The translations under genes and the position numbers were made by a program. Shown piece after piece: positions 17,088-26,300 of a stretch of DNA of 64,000 nucleotides (position 1 is the stretch's first letter; every line of letters starts with the position of its first letter). The DNA lies in the NCBI GenBank assembly GCA_963843525.1, contig CAWJKM010000007.1, positions 806,001-870,000 of the forward strand, written 5' to 3'. Source of the stretch: DATJPR01 sp963843525 (GTDB lineage Bacteria; Bacteroidota; Ignavibacteria; UBA10030; UBA6906). Below the pieces are notes generated by a model, which made no database searches, was not told the DNA's origin, and saw only the letters and a list, made by a program, of their open reading frames with translations.

Positions 17088-17399
17088 ATGGCGAGTTATG
17101 TGGTGTATATTCTTGTGTCAGTCAAAGGAGACCGGACCTACGTCGGTCAAACGCACGACCTTTCGCAACGCGTGCGAACGCACAATGCCGGCCGGGTTGC
17201 CTCGACACGTCGTGATCGACCCTGGATAGTTCTCTACGCGGAAGAACACCCCACGCGCGCCATGGCGATGCAACGCGAGCGGTGGTTCAAATCGCGTCCC
17301 GGTCGTGAGGAGATCGCTCGACTACTGGCCGGGCACAGGGGAAAGCCCCGTTGCATTCCTTGCCGTGGTTTTGTATCTTCAATGACAATATTTCGGTGA
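17088..17399 (+). CDS. Small GIY-YIG family nuclease
   Basis: A 103-aa protein of the short GIY-YIG family (UPF0213/YhbQ-like). The motif pair is YVVYIL (residues 4-9) and TYVGQT, followed by the conserved Arg in DLSQRVRTHN and the Glu in QRERWFKSRPGREEIARLL (catalytic metal ligand region). Isolated genes of this type are annotated as putative endonucleases; some GIY-YIG proteins are homing endonucleases. The C-terminal tail (HRGKPRCIPCRGF) with two cysteines is unusual. No ribosome-binding site precedes the ATG; it begins right after a terminator T-run. The gene lies between a broken and an intact tRNA-Ser and is part of a 237-bp direct duplication. Confidence 0.85.
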   Translation: MASYVVYILVSVKGDRTYVGQTHDLSQRVRTHNAGRVASTRRDRPWIVLYAEEHPTRAMAMQRERWFKSRPGREEIARLLAGHRGKPRCIPCRGFVSSMTIFR

Positions 17400-17426
17400 A
17401 TCAACCACGGAGAGGTGGGTGAGTGG
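17190..17426. repeat. 237-bp direct repeat (second copy; first copy 16733-16969)
   Basis: The GIY-YIG 3' part, the spacer and the first 18 bases of tRNA-Ser are duplicated with an exact offset of 457 bp. The copies are almost identical and part company at the 57-bp insert. Confidence 0.88.
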
Positions 17427-17498
17427 CCGAAACCAGCGGTTTGCTAAACCGCCGTAGGGGGTCAACCTCTACCGAGAGTTCGAATCTCTCCCTCTCCG
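17409..17498 (+). tRNA. tRNA-Ser(GCU)
   Basis: A 90-nt class II tRNA. Acceptor stem GGAGAGG (17409-17415) pairs with CCTCTCC (17491-17497), discriminator G at 17498. Anticodon stem GCGGT/ACCGC with loop TTGCTAA; anticodon GCT at 17443-17445 reads AGC/AGU. A long variable arm (GTAGGGGGTCAACCTCTAC region) is typical of serine tRNAs. T-arm GAGAG-TTCGAAT-CTCTC (17474-17490). CCA is not encoded. A terminator follows at once. Confidence 0.96.
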
Positions 17499-17506
17499 CA
17501 CGTGGA

Positions 17507-17544
17507 GCCCGCCCCTCAAATAACCGAGGCGGGTTTCGTTTTTT
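17507..17544 (+). terminator. Terminator of tRNA-Ser
   Basis: Stem GCCCGCC / GGCGGGT with a 14-base loop, then TTCGTTTTTT. It lies 8 bases after the tRNA. Confidence 0.8.
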
Positions 17545-17562
17545 CCCCGGCCTTGGAATAGG

Positions 17563-17670
17563 TGGGTCAACCTCTACCGAGAGTTCGCCGTCCCGTTCGC
17601 CGTGGCGAACGGGACGAGCCTCGTCCGTCCTTCACTCTGTTCGGGACGGACGGGAATCTCTCCCTCTCCG
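17563..17670 (+). pseudogene. 3' fragment of tRNA-Ser split by a 67-bp paired-hairpin insert (copy 1)
   Basis: The variable arm and T-arm of tRNA-Ser are repeated (17563-17587 and 17655-17670). The T-loop is broken after TTCG by a 67-bp insert at 17588-17654. The acceptor, D and anticodon arms are missing. Confidence 0.85.
17588..17654. repeat. 67-bp paired-hairpin element in tRNA T-loop
   Basis: Hairpin 1 has a 13-bp stem CGTCCCGTTCGCC / GGCGAACGGGACG, then linker AGCCT, then hairpin 2 with stem CGTCCGTCC / GGACGGACG. The size is confirmed by arithmetic: intact-to-copy offset 105 bp, copy-to-copy offset 172 bp, difference 67. The layout matches the element at 16970-17026. Confidence 0.85.
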
Positions 17671-17678
17671 CACGTGGA

Positions 17679-17716
17679 GCCCGCCTCTCAAATAACCGAG
17701 GCGGGTATCGTTTTTT
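17679..17716 (+). terminator. Duplicate of the tRNA-Ser terminator
   Basis: Stem GCCCGCC / GGCGGGT followed by ATCGTTTTTT; a copy of 17507-17544 carried along in the 172-bp duplication. Confidence 0.75.
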
Positions 17717-17734
17717 CCCCGGCCTTGGAATAGG

Positions 17735-17841
17735 TGGGTCAACCTCTACCGAGAGTTCGCCGTCCCGTTCGCCGTGGCGAACGGGACGAGCCTCGTCCGT
17801 CCCTCACTCTGTTCGGGACGGACGGGAATCTCTCCCTCTCC
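17735..17841 (+). pseudogene. 3' fragment of tRNA-Ser split by a 67-bp insert (copy 2)
   Basis: A second copy, 172 bp downstream of copy 1, with the insert at 17760-17826. The insert differs from that in copy 1 by a T-to-C change in the hairpin 2 loop. The 3' end then diverges (CTCTCCC rather than CTCTCCG). Confidence 0.85.
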
Positions 17842-17848
17842 CGCAGAC

Positions 17849-17881
17849 CAGCCCGCACGGTGAATGAACATCGGCGGGCTG
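17849..17881 (+). terminator. Hairpin after the tRNA-Ser fragments
   Basis: Perfect 8-bp stem CAGCCCGC / GCGGGCTG with a 17-base loop; followed by CTCCTTTCC, which is a weak T-tract. Confidence 0.55.
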
Positions 17882-17973
17882 CTCCTTTCCTGTAGAGTAT
17901 TGAAGAAAAGTGGTTGCGTTGCAGTATAGGAGTTGAGAAGTGTGAGCGATGGGAAATTTCCTTCAAGGCATGT

Positions 17974-19455
17974 ATGAAACCGCTTACCGTAATCAACGTG
18001 ATAACCTTCTGGGCGGTGCTTACCCTCGGGCTTCCCATCTTCGCTTCAGCTCAACAAGAGGCGCGGCTCTCGGTCGTCGTTGCGCCCTCTGGCGAACTCG
18101 TGATTGCCATCCAACCCGAGTTCCACACCCGCTGGGGATTCCTCTACCCGATGACCTACCAAGTTGGTCTGCCCGCGGGTTCGAGTAGCCTCAAGGTCGA
18201 GGAGAAATATTCCTCAGGGGGGATGTGGACCCGAGTACCGGACAAGACATCAGCCGATCACTTCGACGCGGTGGAGGCGGCGCGATTTGACTATCCTTTG
18301 AATCAGGCGTTCGTGTCCTCTGCATTCAGTCCGACCAGCGACTCGCTCTTCCTCAGAATCACCGATCAAAATGACAAGATGATCCTCCCCGTCTATCGTG
18401 GCATCAGCAAGTACTACGATAACCGCCGGGCTGTTGTGACCATCACGGCTGATGACTGGTCCGACTGGACCGCCGGATGGTATGCCTCGCTGCTCAGTGT
18501 ATTTCGATCCTATGGTCTCTATGTTACCGCGGGAGTTATTTCCGGTAGCACGAACACTTCTTTCGCAACGTGGATCCAGATTCAGCAGCAACTTGATTCA
18601 GGCTTCGTCGAAGTAGCTGCTCACAGCCGCACTCATCCTGACACCCCCTACGCTGACCCCTCTGGGGAGGTGGTGGGGTGCTTCGATGACATAGTGAATA
18701 ACTTGACTCTTCCTCGGCTTTTCGGCACAGCCGACAAAAAATACGTCTACGTCTGGCTTGCTCCCTACGGCCACTACGATTCCACAGTTGATTCGTTGCT
18801 GGCATTGAGGAGCTACCTTGTGCCGAGGCTCTATCCCGACAACGGTGATTCGACGTTCGGCGTCTGGGATGGGAATCGTTCACACTATTCGCCGATTTAC
18901 CCCACCAGGGAGATCGGTGCGCCGTCGTGGGGAGGCGGGAGCACAGATCTTGCCTACCTGAATGCCACTTTCGATACAATCGCCGGCCAGGGAGGCGTCT
19001 ATCACTTCATGTGGCACCCACAGACTGTTTTCGATGATCGCAACAAGCCATATTTTACCGGACATCTGGATTATATCAGCCGGCGCAATGATATCTGGTA
19101 CGCAAATCTCGGACATGTGTATCTCTATCATCTCTTGCAGCAAGAAAACGGTGCGCCGGCTACTGGCGTGACTGCAACGCAGGAGCTCACGCGTGCCTTC
19201 GAGCTCCAGCAGAACTATCCCAACCCGTTCAATCCGTTGACAGTAATCAGTAGCCAGTTAACTGTAGACAGTAGAATGAAACTTGCGGTGTATGATCTGC
19301 TTGGGCGTGAGGTGGCGGTGCTGGCGAACGGCAGGTATCCGGCAGGACGATACTCCTTCACATTTGATGGATCAAGTCTTTCAAGCGGCGTGTATTTCTA
19401 CCGTTTGGAAGCGGGGAGTTTCGTGGAGACGAGGCGAATGATGCTTCTGAAATAA
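17974..19455 (+). CDS. Polysaccharide deacetylase-like (CE4) protein with T9SS sorting domain
   Basis: A 493-aa exported protein. The start is placed at ATG 17974 because it begins a clean signal peptide (ending about FASAQ); an in-frame start 60 bases upstream adds a polar extension. NodB/CE4-type motifs are visible: VVTITADDW (motif 1, with both aspartates) and EVAAHSRTHPD (motif 2, the HSxTHP zinc site), with a later APYG and MWHPQ that may supply the other active-site positions. It probably removes acetyl groups from a surface or extracellular glycan. The C-terminal 80 residues are a T9SS CTD (LQQNYPNPFNPLT ... SGVYFYRLEAG), so it is exported by T9SS. The substrate is not readable. Confidence 0.82.
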   Translation: MKPLTVINVITFWAVLTLGLPIFASAQQEARLSVVVAPSGELVIAIQPEFHTRWGFLYPMTYQVGLPAGSSSLKVEEKYSSGGMWTRVPDKTSADHFDAVEAARFDYPLNQAFVSSAFSPTSDSLFLRITDQNDKMILPVYRGISKYYDNRRAVVTITADDWSDWTAGWYASLLSVFRSYGLYVTAGVISGSTNTSFATWIQIQQQLDSGFVEVAAHSRTHPDTPYADPSGEVVGCFDDIVNNLTLPRLFGTADKKYVYVWLAPYGHYDSTVDSLLALRSYLVPRLYPDNGDSTFGVWDGNRSHYSPIYPTREIGAPSWGGGSTDLAYLNATFDTIAGQGGVYHFMWHPQTVFDDRNKPYFTGHLDYISRRNDIWYANLGHVYLYHLLQQENGAPATGVTATQELTRAFELQQNYPNPFNPLTVISSQLTVDSRMKLAVYDLLGREVAVLANGRYPAGRYSFTFDGSSLSSGVYFYRLEAGSFVETRRMMLLK

Positions 19456-19938
19456 GGGGACAGGGAACAGGGGATAGGGAGCGGCAAAGGGAGTAAGAAG
19501 ACGGAAGTATGGAGTAAGAAGAAAGCCGGAAAGACGGCGTCTCCCCCCTTTTCCCCCTTCTCCCTTTCTCCCCTTCTCCCATTCCCCCCTTCTCCTTCTC
19601 TCCGAGTCCCATAGTCCCAATCTCTCCCTCTTCACAGTCCAGAACCCGCACGGCTTCCCACTGCTTGCGGGTTTTGCCATTGAGTATCGTGGGCTTCTCA
19701 TTTCATCCAGAGCCCTGTAAAATGCCCGGTGGTGCGGGAATTCCGCAGGCAGATCCAATCGCGTTTCCGTGAAAGCAAAAACGTATAGCCTATTGAGGCC
19801 AGGACAATGGAACTCTCCGAGTTAGAAACCGACTGTTCGAACACGAGTTGTCGAAATGGGACAGCACTGAACGACTATTCAGTGTAGTCCAATCGGATCG
19901 AACTACACGATTTCCCATTTCCCGCAAGGAGCACTCTC
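19456..19938. other. Intergenic region with purine and pyrimidine tracts
   Basis: The first 75 bases are purine-rich and the next 90 pyrimidine-rich (CCCCCTTCTCCC-type words, about 19545-19632), so the strand could fold back on itself imperfectly. At 19643-19673 AACCCGCA pairs with TGCGGGTT, followed by TT, a possible weak terminator. No gene is seen. The last bases carry the AAGGAG site of the next gene. Confidence 0.6.
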
Positions 19939-20607
19939 ATGGAAAAGAACGCCGCCAGGTTGTCTATCGTTGCATCAGTCATAGCCGTCATTTCTATGCT
20001 CGCCTTGCACGTGACAAGTCCGGAATTTGACCCCTCGTGGCACATGGTGAGCGAATATACCTTCGGAAGTTTCGGCTGGTTGCTCACCCTGTTTTTCCTG
20101 TGTTGGGGGATCGGCTCCTGGCTCGCCGCTGCCGCTCTGGTTCCTCTCTTGAAGAAGGCCTGGAGTAGGGTCGGAATCGTTCTGTTGATCGTTGCCGGTT
20201 TGGGAGCTGTAATGGGCGGGTTGTTCGACGCTCGGCACAACCTGCATGGCGCCGCTTTCGCCCTGGGCGTGCCTACTCTGCCGATGGCGGCGCTCATTCT
20301 AAGCTACAGTCTTGCTCGCACGTATGGAACAAACAGGAAAGTGCTCCTCGTCGCCGCCCATGCCACGTGGATCAGCCTTGTCTTTCAGGCTGTCACTCTG
20401 GCACTTTTCATCTCCGCGCTCAAGAGCGCGGGCGCCTTTCATCCCGATGCGAGGGAGCCGTTGATCGCACTCCCCGCTGGAGTCTTCACCGTCGTAGGCT
20501 ATGCCAATAGACTGCTGGTAGGTGCGTACATCGCCTGGTCGATGGTCGTGAGCAGAGCGGTTATTAAAGTGCAGAACAATCGTGCTCGTGCATTGAGTGA
20601 ACAATGA
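19939..20607 (+). CDS. DUF998-type integral membrane protein
   Basis: A 222-aa protein with six predicted membrane helices and the DUF998 hallmarks: LHVTSPEFDPSWHMVSEYTFG after the first helix and the FDARHNLHG segment between helices. The function of the family is unknown. The start has a good ribosome-binding site (AAGGAG, 8 bases upstream). It is flanked by long non-coding gaps and appears to be a single-gene unit. Confidence 0.85.
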   Translation: MEKNAARLSIVASVIAVISMLALHVTSPEFDPSWHMVSEYTFGSFGWLLTLFFLCWGIGSWLAAAALVPLLKKAWSRVGIVLLIVAGLGAVMGGLFDARHNLHGAAFALGVPTLPMAALILSYSLARTYGTNRKVLLVAAHATWISLVFQAVTLALFISALKSAGAFHPDAREPLIALPAGVFTVVGYANRLLVGAYIAWSMVVSRAVIKVQNNRARALSEQ

Positions 20608-20950
20608 TCAACTGGATGGGGAGCCCGTCGATTGCGAGGATCTGTGTCGGTTCCTGAAGTGACAGGGGTGTCAGTGGGAGCGGTATTGTGGTGCATGATG
20701 CAAACAACGACTATATTTCCTTGAAACCCACAATGAAGAGTACCAACCAAGAATTGAATCATTACATCATACGCCCCTTCTGCGAAAGGTGTCGACCTTA
20801 TTCTTCAGACTCACTCGTTTACACTCTTGCTCGAGAGTCGAGGAAGCAGAGGAATCCGTCGGGATTCAGCGATTGAGTTTGCACAGACGCGACGGCCCCC
20901 GAGGGCCCGAAAAAATGTGAAGCCTGCAAGCAACCACTGAGAAAAACAGA
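20608..20950. other. Intergenic region, no gene seen
   Basis: About 340 bases without a convincing frame. A small GC hairpin (GGCCC..GGGCC) lies near 20893-20908, followed by six A. Confidence 0.5.
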
Positions 20951-21739
20951 ATGAGATCAATGATTACTGCCTTCTTCTTTGTGTGGTTGTGCGCTCGTCC
21001 GCAGAGCGCTTCATCCCAGACGCAAGATCCACACCAAGCACAACCCGAGCGACCTACGGTTGCCACGCATGCGGGCACTGTCGAACGTGGTTGGCTTGAG
21101 ATCGAGGCCGGTGGCGAACTGGACTATTACGATGATCACTCAAACGGAGTCGGCTTGCCCCTTACTCTCAAGCTCGGATTAGGTCCAGCCGTGCAATTGA
21201 GTGTCTTCGCTTCTGCAGTCCGGCCGCAAGGGACAAATACTCTGCAGAAAGGGGACCTGGCTCTGGGAGTGAAATGGAGGTTAGCCGACGATCTTCCTGT
21301 CCTCGGCCGATTCGCTCTGCTGCCTGCCGTCAAGCTGCCGACAGGCTCTACGACGACGGGAGCCGGCACCGGAACCGATGATGTCAGCCTCCTCTTGATT
21401 TCCAGTCACGATCTTGGCCCGGTCGCGCTCGACATTAACCTTGGATTTACCCGTCGCACCGGCGATGGCACCGAGGCCCCTCAAAACTCAACGTTGTGGA
21501 CTATCTCTTTTGGTGGACCGGGAATAGGAGAGCTTGGCTGGGTTGCTGAAGTATATGGTCTCCCGGGAACATCGGGCCCGGCAGGCAAGCTACCAGTTGT
21601 TGCTGCACTCTTCGGTCCGACGCTGGAGATACAATCGTTCCTTGTCATCGATATGGGCGTCATTGTGCCGATCACCGGACCTCAGCCCCACGCACTTTAC
21701 TTCGGGGGCGTGTGGAATATCGGACGAGTGTGGGAGTAG
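20951..21739 (+). CDS. Outer-membrane beta-barrel, 'MetA-pathway of phenol degradation' transporter-like
   Basis: A 262-aa protein with a signal peptide (about residues 1-23, ending ASSQ). The mature part consists of alternating amphipathic beta-strands with aromatic ends, and it carries the family's typical segments WLEIEAGGELDYYDD, LPLTLKLGLGPAVQLSVFAS, GDLALGVKWRL, LLPAVKLPTGS and a C-terminal ALYFGGVWNIG. This matches the group of putative outer-membrane transporters often named after the MetA phenol-degradation pathway. The substrate is unknown. No clear ribosome-binding site is seen; ATG 20960 is an alternative start. Confidence 0.75.
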   Translation: MRSMITAFFFVWLCARPQSASSQTQDPHQAQPERPTVATHAGTVERGWLEIEAGGELDYYDDHSNGVGLPLTLKLGLGPAVQLSVFASAVRPQGTNTLQKGDLALGVKWRLADDLPVLGRFALLPAVKLPTGSTTTGAGTGTDDVSLLLISSHDLGPVALDINLGFTRRTGDGTEAPQNSTLWTISFGGPGIGELGWVAEVYGLPGTSGPAGKLPVVAALFGPTLEIQSFLVIDMGVIVPITGPQPHALYFGGVWNIGRVWE

Positions 21740-21915
21740 CAATCAACGCCATCAGCAAATAATCCCCAACGTCCCGAGCCCCCTAAGACTAACTTCCCGC
21801 CTGTTGATAGAATTGTTGAGTTCGGGTCTCGAATTTCAATGGCGTGAACCATATCTCCTGGTCCGACCGATTGGCGATGGAACAAATGTGATACGGCAGA
21901 CGTTAAGGCAGTGGT

Positions 21916-22719
21916 ATGAGACTCTTCGTCGGCATAAGTCTGATTCTCTTGTCGATCCTCTTCGAAGCCTGTAACTCGACCCCCGCACCTACGGCTCCTC
22001 AATCGCAGCAAATCCCCGCTGTCCCGCTGTCCGTCGTAGGCTATGGAGAGTCACTTGACTCGACATACTTCAAGGTCTGGTCGGACAGCTCGTCGGAGGG
22101 GTTTTTTGCGGACACAATAATCAATGGGACACAGTATTCGATCATTCTCGACAACGCCGGCAACGAAACTCTCTACGGGCCGGACGGGTATGCAGGATTT
22201 GGACAGTATGGTGGGAGCATCGTCCTCTTCGATTCTTCGCTTCCATCCTTGCCCGACACGATGATCGGAGGGACTGCGTACTCCAGGCAAACCACGTTCT
22301 CCTATCAGGGAGGGAGCTACGTGCTGGTCGACCTGGAAACCCTCGTGGACACGACCACGATTTCTGTCCCCTTTGGAACATTCACTGATTGCAGAGTCCT
22401 GCAATCACTTGAAGCGATAAACGGAGTCCTGCAGTCTGCGACGGTCTACTGGCTCGCCAAAGGCCCGTCCGATATCGCCCGGCAGTATAATTCCGGTTAT
22501 GGCGCGTATAACGTTCTGATGGCTTATGGCATGGTGAACGGGCAAAGTTGGGGAGTAAACCCGGGCCTTATCGGAAGGAAGGAAGGAGCTTCTGCCGCCA
22601 CCAATAATCAGGCAGCGGATATACGGTCGCTTGCCCCGAAGATTTTGCAGAGCATAATCAGGTTCAGATCTGTCTCACCTGCTTCTCGCCATTCACAGAG
22701 TGCTTCTTCCAGTCGATGA
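21916..22719 (+). CDS. Hypothetical lipoprotein
   Basis: A 267-aa predicted secreted or lipid-anchored protein. The N-terminal hydrophobic segment ends in LFEAC (Cys19), a non-ideal lipobox, followed by a Pro/Thr-rich linker. The mature part is beta-rich with Gly/Ser/Asp (SVVGYGESLDSTYFKVW, QYSIILDNAGNETLYG, VPFGTFTDCRVLQSLE) and resembles uncharacterised surface lipoproteins that have a 'VPAGTFxxCxxV' motif. No catalytic residues are recognisable. The Ser-rich C-terminus (about the last 25 residues) looks unlike the rest. Confidence 0.7.
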   Translation: MRLFVGISLILLSILFEACNSTPAPTAPQSQQIPAVPLSVVGYGESLDSTYFKVWSDSSSEGFFADTIINGTQYSIILDNAGNETLYGPDGYAGFGQYGGSIVLFDSSLPSLPDTMIGGTAYSRQTTFSYQGGSYVLVDLETLVDTTTISVPFGTFTDCRVLQSLEAINGVLQSATVYWLAKGPSDIARQYNSGYGAYNVLMAYGMVNGQSWGVNPGLIGRKEGASAATNNQAADIRSLAPKILQSIIRFRSVSPASRHSQSASSSR

Positions 22720-23302
22720 GGGTGTCCTTTTGTGTAAAGGGAGACATCATGCTCCCATCCGATTGCCAGCACCAGAAGCCTTCATCCCGCGGCACGTTGC
22801 CGGTTCCTACCACGGAAACGACTAACTTCACGTTGGCAGTACAATAGCGACCGGCTCACATCGGCCGGGCACCTGATCACGGTGCCTTGGCGCTGCCTTC
22901 TTCCAAATGAGCAACTCTTCAGTTTTTTCTCCCCAATCCCTGCGACGTTCGACAGATCCCACCTTCAAATGATTAACTACCCTTTCATCCTTTCGGCCGA
23001 TTCTTACTGACATCCAGTCCTGCTTGATTGGTCAGGTTCACCTTGGATGGCTCCTGAAACGTGGGGTCGTACAATCACTGCTTTTGGCGGTATTGCACAC
23101 AAGAGGAAACCAGCCGATGAACTGGGATCACCCGGAGGGAGATTGGAAGCGACGGGGGACAAAACCAGGCACCATTGGGACACGATGATGTACCATGACC
23201 TGGCTGCCATCGCGGGCAAGAATGAGAATCCCGTGGGAAGGCTTCAGAAGAAGGAAGCCAAAGGCCAGGTCGATAAATTCATGTTTCTGGGAGGAGAGGG
23301 CC
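22720..23302. other. Intergenic region with one copy of a 33-nt dispersed motif
   Basis: About 580 bases between the lipoprotein and the FG-GAP protein. A 33-nt motif copy lies at 22971-23003. An open frame from 23047 shows no domain or signal and overlaps the real downstream start. The FG-GAP gene's ribosome-binding site (GGAGGAGAGG) is at its end. Confidence 0.55.
22971..23003 (-). repeat. 33-nt dispersed motif, copy 1
   Basis: Begins GATTAACTAC, has TTTCATCC in the middle and ends GGCCGATTC. Twenty-nine of 33 positions are identical to the copy at 27739-27771. Function unknown. Confidence 0.7.
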
Positions 23303-26300
23303 ATGCAAGCTTTGATTCTGAAACGATGGCTACGATTGTTCATGTTCAGCCTGGGGTGCTTTGGATTGCAGCAAGTCGCTTTTGGACAATCGGTCATCCT
23401 GAACCCTGGATTTGAAAACGGTGCATCACCCTGGCAGTTTTACAGCAATGGATCGGCGACGTTCGCAACAGATGCCGGAGGAGCAGGAAACCCGGTAGCT
23501 GCACATATTGTCATAAACGTACAGGGATCGAATGTTCAGCTTTACCAGAGTGGGATCACGCTGGAAGCAAATACTCAGTATAATCTTTCTTTCAAAGCGT
23601 ATTCGAATACCGGGCACGATGTTGCAGTTGCCCTCGCAAAGCACACATCTCCATACACCACGTACGGCCTGATCACTCAGACGTTTGATCTTACCTCATC
23701 GTGGAACACGTATTCCGTGCAGTTCACGACATCCGGTTTTGCCGGAACAGTGAACGATGCCCGCTTTCGGTTCGTGCTGGATTCGTTTGACGCAAACGGA
23801 GACCAATACTATTTCGACGATGTCGTACTGAGTAAGGTAGGCACCACTACCAGTGCTCCGGTCATCGTATCGAATCCGTCGAACCAGACAGTGACCGTCG
23901 GGCAGACGGCGACATTCGCCGTCGGCGCCTCAGGAACGGCTCCGCTCACGTATCAGTGGCAAAAGAACATGGTGAACATCGACGGCGCCACGTCGCCGTC
24001 CTACACAACACCAGCGACAGTGCTCGGGGACAGTGGTGCGACGTTCGGTTGTGTCGTCACAAACACGTACGGTACGGTGACGAGCAGTTCGGCGACGCTG
24101 ATGGTGATGGTTGGGGGAGGAGGCACCACGGGGACCAGCGTGCTGGCCAACGGGAGCTTTGAATCGGGGACGACATCCTGGAATTTCTACAGTAACGCGG
24201 GGGCTGCTTTAGCCATCGTTGCACCGGGAACGGATGGTTCCTCTGCGGCACGGATCAGTATCACCGCGGGTGGGACGAACGTTCAGCTGTATCAATCCGG
24301 GTTCGCGCTGGAGGCGAATACGGCATACGTGTTGAAGTTCGACGCCCATGCAAACGTGGGCAGGACGATCTCAGTGTCTCTTCAGAAACACACATCACCG
24401 TACACAACCTACGGCCTGGCAGCTCAACCCTTCGCGCTGGGGACCTCCTGGCAGACGTTCTCGGTCACCTTCACGACGAAAGGCTTCACCGGAACGCTGA
24501 CGGACACCCGGTTGATGGTCTGGTTGGCCAATCAAGACGCAGCAGGGGATCAGTACTTCTTCGATAACGTGATTCTCGCCAAGGAGGGCGAAGGGACGCC
24601 GACGCCGACCCCCCCTGGCATTACGACACAGCCGTCGAACCAGACAGTGACCGTCGGGCAGACGGCGACATTCACCGTCGGCGCCTCGGGAACGGCTCCG
24701 CTCACTTATCAGTGGCAAAAGAACACGGTGAACATCGGCGGCGCCACGTCGCCGTCCTACACAACACCGGCGACTGTGCTCGGAGACAACGGCAGCGCCT
24801 ACCGGTGCATTGTGAAGAATAGCCTCGACTCCGCCGTCAGCAATGCTGCAACGTTAACGGTCCAAACGGGCCCGACCACGTTGTCCTTCGCGCACCATAT
24901 CATTGACAGCGACCCGCCCCGGGATCCGCATGACAAAGCCATCGGCGACATTGACGGTGACGGTTTCATTGACGTGCTTGCAGCCAGTTCAAGCAACTTT
25001 ACGGAGGGGCTCTTCTGGTACAAATATCCATCCTGGACAAAATATAGTATCCACACCGGGTCATTCTCCACCTCGATGGCGGTTGCTGATATTGACGGCG
25101 ATGGAGATCTGGATGTGATCATCGCCAAGGGGGATTTTTACGGATACAAAGTGTACGTGTATGTCAATCCGCGGCCATCGGGCAATCCTGAAATCGGATC
25201 CTTATGGCAGGAGGTGTATGTTGGCGATGCACAAACCCACGATGTCGAAATCGGCGATATGAACAACGACGGGAAGCCTGATATTGTGGTCAGAGCCGGC
25301 AACACCACAATATTCTTCCAGAATACCCTCACGACGTGGACCAAAGCCGTTGTGAATACCCGTCCCTTTGAAGGATCATCGCTGGGCGATCTTGACGGAG
25401 ACGGGGATGTGGATATTGCCATCAATGGGTACTGGCTTGAGAATCCCTTGCCGGGAGGAAATCCTGCCACCGCGCCGTGGACAGAACATCCTGTCAGCCC
25501 GAACTGGCTCGACAAACTCAAAGTGCACGTCGCGGACGTCAACGGGGATGGACGGAAAGACATTCTGTTTGTTCCCTCGGAATATGCCGGAGGACTCTTG
25601 GCGTGGTACGAATCCACCTCACCCCGCACTGGCCCCTGGACGGAGCACGTTATCGCAACCGGCGTGGGTTTTGTTCACACATTAGAAACTGCTGACATGG
25701 ATCGGGATGGGACGCTGGACGTGGTGACTGCGGAAATGCACCAATCCGTGGACCCCGATGAAGTCCTGGTGTATACCAACAACGGCGGCGGACTTTCCTG
25801 GAACAAGGTCCTGGTCGCAACCACGGGTTCCCATAATGCGCAGCTGGGAGATATCGGGAATGACGGCCGCATCGATATCGTTGGGGCGAACTGGGATATG
25901 TCCGCGCCGGGCGGCACCCCGATTGAGTATTGGGAGAATCTGGGAGGTGGAGGGGCGGTCGGGACTTCGCTCGATCAATGGACGTACATTCAAGCGGACA
26001 ATAGTCGCGGGGCATCAGAAACCGGCAAGGGGACCTTCGGGCTGGGTTTCGCCGATCTCAACGGCGACAGTTATCAGGATATCGCATCAGGGCACTACTT
26101 CTATAGAAATCCGGGTGGCAGCCTGACCGCCACACCGTGGCCGCGAGTCACGTTACCGAACAATCCCGTGAACGGTCATTCCCTTGACGCATCCCTCTTG
26201 TTTGATGCAGAAGGAACCGGCGTTGCGAACGATATTATTGCCGAGGATCTTCCCTCTGTGGTGTGGTTGAAAGCGAACGATGCGCAGGGCAACAGCTGGA

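Noticed and set aside
17423..17867. Two open frames across the tRNA-Ser fragments
   Set aside because: They translate tRNA and hairpin repeats into Ser/Arg-rich text; no protein is supported.
23047..23415. 122-aa open frame before the FG-GAP protein
   Set aside because: No signal, domain or good ribosome-binding site, and it overlaps the well-supported downstream start in another frame.
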